This document shows positions 55,226-64,000 of a stretch of 64,000 nucleotides of DNA, one piece after another. Numbering within the stretch: the stretch's first letter is position 1; each line of letters starts with the position of its first letter. The stretch comes from Fomitopsis serialis (Eukaryota > Basidiomycota > Agaricomycetes > Polyporales > Fomitopsidaceae), in NCBI RefSeq assembly GCF_022376445.1, contig NW_025954972.1, positions 372,001 through 436,000 of the forward strand, read 5' to 3'. The notes beneath the pieces were generated by a model. It was given only the letters and a program-made list of their open reading frames with translations. It ran no database searches and had not been told where the DNA came from. Made by a program: the position numbers and the translations under genes.

Positions 55226-58200
55226 TGTGGGTCTGTGATAGAAAGTTCCTCATTACAGCTGAAGTACATCAAATGAGCCTGGACCAAAGTGGCACATTGT
55301 CGGACCATCTGAGTTCTTCACCTTCATTCAAAGGAGCATCCTCGTCCGCAGTACTTAGTACATACCTAAACCACACCGACGCACCCGTGATAGTGGTTTG
55401 CGAGGCTAGCTCCAGACTGTCCCACCCGCTCTGCTGTCGCGGTAATAGAAACTAAAATAGTCATACATCATCTGCATGGGCAATCGTAGATGCTGGTCGC
55501 ACTGTAACCTAGGAAAGAAAAACGGTTGTACTGAGCGTCGATTATCGAGCATTTCACTGCAATGACGCACCCGTCCCAGATGAGTGACCCTTCAGATCTT
55601 CAGAAGTAGGCTCGATTATGCCTGGATTGTCGGTACCAGACCTCCACGCGGACGCAAACGCTCGTTCCGTCTCGACTTACGGGACCCGAAGGCTCGCCGA
55701 AACCTTGTTATTCATACGCAAGGAAGGTCAGGGCAGCAACATACAGTTCTGACACGTTGACAGCTTACCGAGACATTGTCGCATAGTGTTGAGTCTAGAT
55801 TCTACGACAAGGTTGCAATTACAAACTACTAAGTTGTCATCAACAGCGGAGGGGGACAAGCTGGAAAGGGCTTCATTGGTCAAGACGCCGCGGGGCCAGT
55901 GTCCACCGCATAGCTCCCGTATAACGCTAAGCGGGAAACCCCAGCCTCCTGACGCGAACTTCTCTGGAGAGATGTGAGAGTTAGCTCCAGAATTGAGCAA
56001 GGGACGCCAGCAGGCACACGGAAGCAATGGAGTGTGCAGACACACCGACCCTCAAAGTTATACGTGCGATATGTCTTCCGTGTTGGACGGAGATTCGAGA
56101 CACGACCGCGATTCCGGCGCTGAATTCGAGGCAGGCAAGTATTGCATGCGATATGCTGGGCTCAAGCATCTAGAGGACGTAGAGTACCATCTTGCATGTT
56201 GAGGCATAGAGACCGCGTGACAGAGCGAGGTCTTGTTGGCGGACGATCAAGGCGACGGTGACTCTGCAAGACCAGGCCTGAGAGAGGGTGAGTGATGAGG
56301 AAGGATGTATGCGCAATGAGATTCCTGTTGATCTGCCAGAGGAGGAGAGAGGGGTCCGCTGTAGTGAGCTTGTAGCCAAGCAAAGCGCCAGCCCAAAGTC
56401 ACGGCCCCTGTGAGCCTGCGGGCAAACGCACCGCACACTTACCAGCCACATCCTACCACCGCAGCATCGCTCCGGCCCTGCCTTTCTGTCTGCCAGACCG
56501 CCCCGCGGTTGTCTTCTTCCGCGTACGACAGGATCAGACAATCGGCCGTCTGGGTGGTCACTGGCAGATGCATCAAAAGCTCGCGGCCACCCTGTCCTCG
56601 ACATCGATACATGGGAGTAGGGCAGCTCCTTCAAACACATCGCACGGATCCAGAGAGAAAATAGTTGGTGGATGGCCGTCTGGGTTGCACGAGGGCACCG
56701 GCGAGTATGTCCCTGACCAATGCAACGACATGAGACCGCCGCCCATCGCCGTTCAACTCATCTATCATGTTCCGACGGCCAAACAGCTCAACCCCGTGGT
56801 GCACGGTGCAACCTCCTCCACCATCATCGTCCCGGATGCTGTGAATGAAGCGGCACGGTGTATACAAACACCAGGGGCTTCCGACTGCTATCGGCAGGAT
56901 TTGCGGCTCGTTCAGAGGACCTATCACGTCCCCGGCGATGTTTCCGGAGCTAGGCAAGCTCAAAGACTAGGGTGGTTCCCTTTGTAGGTCATGTAGTCTT
57001 CGTCGTCGCCGTCTGGCTGCAGAGGCTGATGGGGTCGTCCGTATCCCAGGCGAAGGCGACATGTGTGCCTAGAATGGTTAACGTTCGGGCTACCTATCAT
57101 CCACCGGACTAGATGTTGCGCGCCCGTCCGCAACCAAGGACAACGATGTCGACCCCAATGGTCGACGTCTGCAACGATCTTCGGCATTTCCTCTCCATAC
57201 CCAACGGCGTACACATATACCGCTGGGGATTGCTAGTCATTTGGTGGCTATGGCATCGGATGCGTCTTCAAATCCAATCAGCTCCACGACTTACCACACC
57301 ATCACTCCGACTTCGGTGGATGAGGTCCCCGACTGCATCTGCATCCTCACTTTGACTGGCACGGAGTGCCAAAGGGAATGCGCCGCCATACGAGCCTCGA
57401 CTGTCAGTCGCGGTCACCTACAGCAGTCGTCAAGGTGCCAGGACAAGCGTATTGACTCACCAGGTCCTTAGAGCCACTAGCGCCCACGCCGCCGTCTGTC
57501 ATCGCGGGCCTACCCTCATATTCTCATCCTCTCATGGGTCCTGTCCACGCTATCAACTTCAATATGGACAGTCGCGAAGGACATACGTCGTGCGTGGTCG
57601 TGCCAGAATGGTTAGAGTTCTCGTGGCTGAGTGGACTCGGTCGTCACGCCCGCGAAAGACTGTCGATCACGATAATCCTGGGTCCGCTTCATCCTACCAG
57701 GGGTTTGCCTCAGTCCTGGACGCGATCAGTCTGGGCGAGCTGTAGAACGTGGATCACGAACCCCGCATGGCTTCCCGATCTGCATACGAAGTCGTCCTAG
57801 ATGATCAAGAACTCACCTGATGCGCGCGGCAGTGACGACTCTGCAGGCCGTCCAGCGAGTCGTTTCATGGCCCTAGTGGCGAACACAACACTGTTCAACA
57901 GGACCTGCTCCATGATTTGCGCCTGGCACTCGGAAACCGGAGGCCAATCGCGGTAGTGTCAGCGCTCAGCCGAGGAACGGGAGATTGGTCACAAGTCCTG
58001 GTGGCTTTCCCATCGTTGGATCGGGGTTCATAAATCTTTTGGCTCTCTCGATGCTCGACGACTTCGCAGTGTATGGCTGTATGTTCGCGTGGTCGTTGGT
58101 ACGTTGAATCAATCTCCTCATTTCTTTGTTGATTCTGACATTTCGAGCGGACTCTGCTCTTATGTAGTAGCTGTGGTCGTTCTCGGCAGAAGGCACTGAC

Positions 58201-59237
58201 TTTCTCGCCTGACACCATCGGACTCTGCTCTGGTATGTTTTTGTACGACGAATTACTTCACACCTGCAATGTTTGGATCGTCTTTAATTCATATTGCTCT
58301 GCTTTGACTATACGCGCATCATTCTCGAGTAGCAGCCCCCCGTGCAGTTTTGACCGGTCGAAGATGATGGTGCGTGGGCGCGCTGAATCCTGGACACGCT
58401 CAGAAACATTGGTTGGCCACCTGTGCGGCGCATCGCTTGCTCGTCCTGTCGTGCGAGACTTGAGAACTCGTGGCTCATGTTTTGGCCGTACCTTCAGACA
58501 ATTCAACGGTGTCACAGAGCGCTGATAGTCGTGTACCGGATATGCAGACCTACTCTGCTATTCAACGGACTGCGGAACCTGTGGAGTCTGTGCTGCCCTA
58601 TGTAGCGGGCTCAGGCTTCTCTGGCTATCTGTGTTCATCATCTGATACTGCGCACGAGGCCCGGCGCTCCGAAATGTAAAATCGCGTCCTCGCAGGCAAA
58701 GATGTATGCACGGGACGCGAAAGCCATCTCGCAACAACTCCACAAAAGCTCTCGGCATGGAGTCTCAGCTGAAGCAACCATCTCACCCGCAGGGATCTCT
58801 TAGACATCCAAGCAGCTATAATTAGTTTGGCTGGTTCGACAAGGTGTACTCCTGGAAAATGCGGTCGGCCTTTTATTCCTGCGCTGCGCTTCTCTGAGCT
58901 GCTCACTGATACCAGAGACTTAGGCTGTCAGCGGCTACGTCTGCGCCGGCGCGAATGCCTGGCAATGGTGCAAGACGATAATATTAATGCGGTGAAAGGT
59001 TCATCGATGCTCCGCTGGGCGAAAAACTGGTGCAAAAACGATTCGCACAAAGCCTATCCCGGGGCTGTGGCTGGCCTTGCACTTTCAGCATTTACTTCCC
59101 GTGTTCTGGAGCTCCCCCATGATCGTGGTAACCGGGCCCATTTCTATAAGATAGCCTTAAGGACGACACAGCGGTCTGCACCGTATCGCACCGTCCCCCC
59201 ACCTCTCAGAGGCAGTTCCAAGCCCCCAAACGTCCAT
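55226..59237. other. 4-kb stretch without a confident gene
   Basis: I see no tRNA, repeat or recognisable domain. Minus-strand frames with coding-like composition (56247-56963; 57895-58218, including the tail MGKPPGLVTNLPFLG) may be exons of an unrecognised gene, but no splice path was supported. 58500-59237 includes the promoter of the small Cys-rich gene. Confidence 0.4.
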
Positions 59238-59676
59238 ATGTGCTACTATCTCATCACCTATGTACACCATGCTTGTGGTCATGACCGGCCGACCAGGAGG
59301 CACTACGTGAGTACTCAATCTCTCCTTGGTCGAGCCTCGCCGCTAATCTGCATCGGAAGATCGATTGCAACATGTCGACGTGTATACTGAGTATGAGACA
59401 CAAATATGAAGACCACGATTGCGAGAACACATGCACAGAGACGTATGTGGCAGTACTCGGACTCGTGCGGATCGTATGGTTCTATCATAAATGCCTTGAA
59501 GCATGCTACCGGACCAACACATCGTCATGGAGAGCACAGACGACCACTGTGACCCCTGCAGCGGGATCCACCCGTCCGCGGGCGCTGCAATCGACATCCC
59601 GGCCCTTCCCATTCTCGAAAGCGTCCCGGAAACCGACACGGAGACACAATCAGGCGATGGTCGGCATGATTCATGA
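59238..59676 (+). CDS. Small Cys/His-rich protein
   Basis: Exons 59238-59306, 59360-59442, 59502-59676; all in frame, 108 residues. It begins MCYYLITYVHHACGHDRPTR, continues DCNMSTCILSMRHKYEDHDC, ENTCTET, and then STDDHCDPCSGIHPS before an acidic tail (PETDTETQSGDGRHDS). The Cys-Gly-His start, repeated Cys pairs and His residues suggest a small metal-binding module. I recall similar 100-150-residue Cys-rich proteins starting with MC and CGH in basidiomycetes, whose function is unknown. No signal peptide or membrane segment is seen. Confidence 0.78.
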
Positions 59677-60620
59677 TACGTCGGAGCATTGAAATCCCTG
59701 ACTTACGTCCGCCCGATGCTTTTTCTCCCGGGGTATCGCTGGGGCAAAATTGTGTAGTTCTCGGTGAGAACGCTGTATGCTTGGTGTATCTTTGCTCCGA
59801 AACTTCTCTCAAACTAGTGATGGATACTATGTGGGACAGACTGATTGTAATCATGATGACACAAGTGGTGCGTTTTGGGAGCTAGATGAGTGGCGCAAGA
59901 GCGGATTAAAAGTTCTGGACATGCATCTCCAAGAACATTGCAAGTCTTGCCATCCACGCGGCATTCATGCTCCCTCATTAGAGGTGGTGGTGGGTAGGAA
60001 GCAGAGTCTGCCAGTCAATAAGTCGTCGTGCTATGATCTAGAACGATTGACACCAGTAGGACAAGGACTGAACTCCGAGTCAGGGCCTACTTGGCGAGGC
60101 TTCGAATGCTTCTACGGCGGTGTAAATTTCGAATTCTCCCCACTGCCAGTGACTTTCTCCCCGCTGACTGATAGCGGCGCGAGATCCAGACAGAAGGCGC
60201 CAAACTCCGCAGAATCGGTTCCGCCCTCTGTATGGTACTACTATAAGGGCCGGTGTCGTCAAGGCTAGCTTCCTCAGCATTCTATACAGTCTCTTTTCAA
60301 GGAATAGATAAGATACTTATAGAGGCCTAGACCTGGATGTCGATTGTAAGTACTTATGATTTTGAAGCAGTATGGTGTTACTTAAGCATGGTATTACAAG
60401 CATCGGGTATTTGGTCTTATTTGTTGCCTCGAACACAGGTTCGGCAGCGCGTCGATACGCCCCATCCGACTCAGAATTTGCTCAGAATAGTGCGTGCACT
60501 CTAGTCTGCATTTTCTCGCTACCGTGTGCACTCGGCAATGGTGTCGCTGCTACGTCTTCAGTGCATTCATTGGCAGACTGACTGAGGCCGCTCACGCCCT
60601 CTCGACTCTCGTCGACTATC
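59677..60620. other. Intergenic before the Sea2 gene
   Basis: A 163-residue frame (59777-60268) lacks motifs and splice sites. The promoter of the next gene is here. Confidence 0.4.
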
Positions 60621-63600
60621 ATGCTACTTTCTACCTCTGGTACAGTTTCCAATCGCCCACCAGCGAGATCTGCAAGCTCGACTTCCTCCGGCGCACCTCA
60701 AGAAACATACTCAGATGCTCGTACGCATGGATATCAAGGCCCAACGCGCCTTGTTCGTCTACCTCGTGCAACCGCTGGAGGAAGTGCTGCGATCGCTAAG
60801 AGCGAGGATGGGATCCGTTGTGTAGTTGCTGGACGTGAATGTACGTTGCTGATGCATTATCACGTAATGGGTACCTCATGAACTGTTTGGAATCTTCAGC
60901 ACTGCGAATTCTCCGTATCAGCCCACCTGACGCTGCCGAGTCCGGAAACACCGCAGAACATAGGTTCGCAGTTGGAAAAGGCGGCTTTCGTATAGAGGCG
61001 TCTAGGAATTTCTGGGATGGCAGTGGCCTTCATATTGACAGCGCGAACACTGACGTCGTGTGGGGTCACGGTAGTAAGTAGAATGATTTCGTGATTATCC
61101 TCGAACACTGCAATGGGCTCACATGCAGCAAGTCTACAGTAACAAGATTCTCACCAGTGCTCGTAATGGTGAGCTGATAATGTGGGACTTGAACAAGACC
61201 GGACCGTCCAAATATGGTGAGCGTCACTCAACAACACCCCGGCATCTGGTCGATGCGCATGTCCTCCTGAACACGCGTACCGATACGATACGTATTTGCA
61301 GAAAGAAGAACGAGGGACCACTCCCGTTCTATACATGCACTTTCATATTCCCCCATCCTCGAGAAATACTGTGTGACTGGATCCGCTGATGGTGACCTAC
61401 GGGTGTGGGTATGTTTATCTGTTCCGTTCGTGAGTGTGTACTCTGATTCCTCTGTGTGATGTAGGACCTCCGAGATATGAGCAAGTCTATCATGTGGATT
61501 CGCCATCCGGGCCCCGTACGATCAGTTGCGTTCTCACCGATACCAGGGCACCCGTTGCAGGCTATCTCCGCACTGGACAATGGGGGCATCTACAGGTCAG
61601 TCACAGCACGCCTCTCGTGCGCACCGCTGATTATGGTCCGCAGATGGGATCTAAGCATGGGGCAGCGTGGCCAGCTGGACCGTATACTGGCCGCGCATAC
61701 CGGTCCCATTTTGACATTGGACTGGACGTTATCTTCCAGCTCCGCGTCGTCTTACCGAGCATCACGAAGTAACTGGTATGGGGCTCCAAGTACCGCATTG
61801 GGCCTCTTGGACGAAATCATCCCTTCTGGCGGCCTGCAAGGCGGCCCAGGTACTGGCGAAACGGACGGAACAGGCATGGGGTGGTTAGCTAGCGGCGGCC
61901 TAGACCGCTGCGTGAAAGTCTGTAAAGCCCAAGTACACTGCCGTATATTGCAATTTGACCCGATCTGCAGGTCTGGGATCTCACTGCCCGTACCACGGGA
62001 ACCCACATATCGCATGACCCTACATACACTCTACGCACTGCGTATCCCGTCCGGCGTGTGCTCTGGCGCCCCGGATACGAATGCGAGCTCGCCGTCGTAG
62101 CTCACACAGATCAGGGCGTGAGCAGCAGTGCAGATCTGCAGGCTCCCGCAGGAGTACACCTCACGTCTCCAATAGCAGCCACCGGGCCTGGTGCAGGCTT
62201 GATCAGTGCACTTTCGAGTCCTCGGATGGGGACTGCGGGTCTCAGCATGCTTGAATCCGTCTCCGAACCAGCGTTGACGTTGCCGCGCAACGATGGCGGT
62301 ACCCCCGTTGAGATCTGGGACGTCCGTCGCGGTTTCATAGCGAAATGGGTCGTGAATGACTCTGTTGGAGAAGGTGGCGTGTCAGGTCCGTACATCCATC
62401 TGCGTCAGTCACGCTGGTCCCTGAAGCGCAAATTCGCCAGACATCGCGCTTGCCGATTCTCATGCCATCTGGGCTCAGCATTCGTCGGGAACATTCTCGC
62501 AACTGGATTTGCGCGCCTGCTGCCGACCATTGGATGCAGTATCACGCACAGCCGTCTCTTGGGACCCGGCAGGATCGCTCGCCTTCGTGACCGATCAGCG
62601 CAAACGTTGGGAGATCCCGTACGACGACGTGTGAGCCCAACATTGACCGGCTTTGGAAAGGCTGCGTGTTGATTACTGCGCTTTGACAAATAGCAAACCG
62701 GAGAAACGACAAGCTGCACAAGAATGGCACAGCGTTTCGAAGACACTAGGCGATCCGCCTTTGATCCCCGCGGCCCAGACATGTGGGACAATCGCATTCG
62801 ACGGCATGGAAAATTTGGAGGCCTTCGTTCAGCTGGCCCAGAACTGCATCTATGAGGGACGCGATAGGCGTAGCGTGTGCGCACATAATGCGAAGGTGAG
62901 ATTCACCGTACCAAACCGATCACTTCCAATCAAACGCATGTTCAGGTATCGTTGGATATGGGTAAAACCGAGGCGGCTCAGACATGGTTAATGCTACAGA
63001 GCCTTCTGACCGATCTCGTCGCTGAGGTCTCCATGACACCATCTGCAGCCTCCCAAGCGATCCGTGACGTACCTCACTACGCATCTGCGCCCGCCGCTAT
63101 TCCGACCTTACAGACAGTGCCGAATCGTGCCTTGCCTCAACGATCGATGTCGACAGACACCAGCGGAGCAGCTAAAAGCGAGAGCAGGAGTCCGAGCTCC
63201 TTGTCCAGGGAAAACCTTGAAGGGCCAATAGTCATGGGGCGGCGTTCTTCACGTCCAGAGACCCCGGCATCCTCAACAGCGTCGTCGCCGCGCAAGTCCT
63301 CCAACTCTCTTCCTCAACTCCAGGCGACGTTGTTCTCTCGGCGTGAGTCAGGCGTAGGCCAGGGCCAAGCGATACGCCCGATGCTGTCCTCTTCATATCG
63401 TCGTCCTTCAAGCTCGTTCCTGCTCTCTCCTAGCATGCGTAGCATGCACAGTGATTCGCCAAACGATAGCATCAAAGGCAATGCCAGTCTCAAGCATGTC
63501 GGAGAAGGTGCCTTGGATGATTCCGACTCGTCCGAAAGCGAAGAAGAGTCTGCCTTGGCGGTTCCTTCGAGGAGCGACAGTGGCGACGAGGAAACGTCTC

Positions 63601-64000
63601 TCTCTCGACCATTCCACCCTCTACGACCAGGCATCGCTGTGCAGCCAAGCCCGCTTGCTCACCAACAAACCTGGACGGATGAGGAGGACGAGGACGAGGA
63701 TGACGAATCGCCGTCGCCTGGATCTAGCAGTGACTCTGACGCACCGTCGCCCAGACCAAAACTAAAACGCTCGCGCACCAAGAGTGCCGCCCGCAGCCGG
63801 ACGCGCAGTCGGAGCTCTACCGTTGCGTCTTTGGCTGTCCATGCTTCCAGTCCCAAGCTCGTGCGGCAAGGATCCTCAACGAGTATCCGTACTGTCATCG
63901 CCAGCAGTACGCCAGGCCAAGACGATCGCGAGGGCGGCTTGCAACGAGAGGAGACGGTGCGCGATTTAGGCAACCCGATAACGTCGACCAAGACGTCCCC
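60621..64000 (+). CDS. SEA2: SEA/GATOR2 complex WD40 subunit (Sea2/Rtc1, WDR24-like), 5' part
   Basis: Exons 60621-60840, 60900-61073, about 61129/61140-61216, 61302-61408, 61465-61595, 61644-61917, 61971-62385, 62441-62630, 62694-62895, 62946->64000, open to the window end. WD repeats match Sea2/WDR24: KILTSARNGELIMWDLNKTG, RRTRDHSRSIHALSYSPILE, YCVTGSADGDLRVWDLRDMS, ALDNGGIYRWDLSMGQRGQL, DRILAAHTGPILTLDW, LASGGLDRCVKVWDLTARTT, then PVEIWDVRRGFIAKWVV and SSGTFSQLDLR. The last exon is Ser- and acid-rich and disordered. The protein is part of the vacuolar SEACAT/GATOR2 complex that activates TORC1 in response to amino acids (family knowledge). The junction at about 61073/61130 does not keep frame, and one missing base there is likely. 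The C-terminal RING-like end is outside the window. Confidence 0.92.

Noticed and set aside
59777..60268. 163-codon plus-strand frame
   Set aside because: No motif, homology pattern or splice sites; composition not convincing.
28578..61140. Programmed frameshifting in the genes with one missing base
   Set aside because: No shared slippery sequence or downstream structure; all are single-base losses, most simply sequence error.
1..64000. CRISPR array, bacterial operons or rRNA genes
   Set aside because: No regularly spaced repeats of that type and no rRNA-like sequence; gene structure is eukaryotic throughout.

Overview
The window reads as nuclear DNA of a basidiomycete, most likely an agaricomycete of the polypore type. 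Genes are cut by short GT-AG introns of about 48-75 bp, tRNA genes carry introns, third codon positions are GC-rich, and the families are mushroom-typical: a fungal OPT transporter, a CBM19-like secreted protein, a large-family BTB protein, DUF6534-like seven-helix proteins and a velvet factor. No prokaryotic operon logic applies. Both strands are used and neighbours are mostly unrelated housekeeping or lineage-specific genes.

Layout. 0-11 kb: 3' end of an oligopeptide transporter, an intron-containing tRNA-Leu, two blocks of non-coding repeats, a secreted protein with two CBM19-like domains, an 86-residue dsRNA-binding-domain protein, a conserved-looking proline-rich protein, and a tRNA-Pro gene beside its broken copy. 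11-19.3 kb: an accessory island with an acidic protein, a 15-exon tyrosine recombinase with zinc fingers (861 residues expected), and a broken HSP104/ClpB copy lying between two direct repeats of about 140 bp, the first of which begins at the recombinase stop codon. 19.8-40.3 kb: mainly host genes (nuclear-type acidic protein, Ypt35-like PX protein, Rrg7-like mitochondrial protein, BTB protein, small secreted protein, velvet regulator, C2H2 protein, GPI-type aspartic protease) separated by a GC-rich desert that ends in half a tRNA-Pro. 41-50 kb: three related seven-helix membrane genes that share exon sizes, including a 14-nt microexon in two of them. 49.8-55.2 kb: a mitochondrial-type rhomboid protease, a decayed proline iminopeptidase-like gene and a 2.27-kb element with terminal inverted repeats. 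55-64 kb: a mostly featureless stretch, a small Cys-rich protein and the 5' two-thirds or so of a SEA/GATOR2 subunit (Sea2/WDR24 type).

The genes do not form one pathway. The most unusual unit is the recombinase island. All its exon junctions keep frame except one, which fits a missing base. Seven genes, the recombinase among them, show one apparent missing base, usually explicable as a shortened short homopolymer. I read this as residual long-read assembly error rather than decay, and it matters for every gene model here. Exon boundaries were placed by eye from splice motifs, reading phase and remembered family patterns; no database search was possible.
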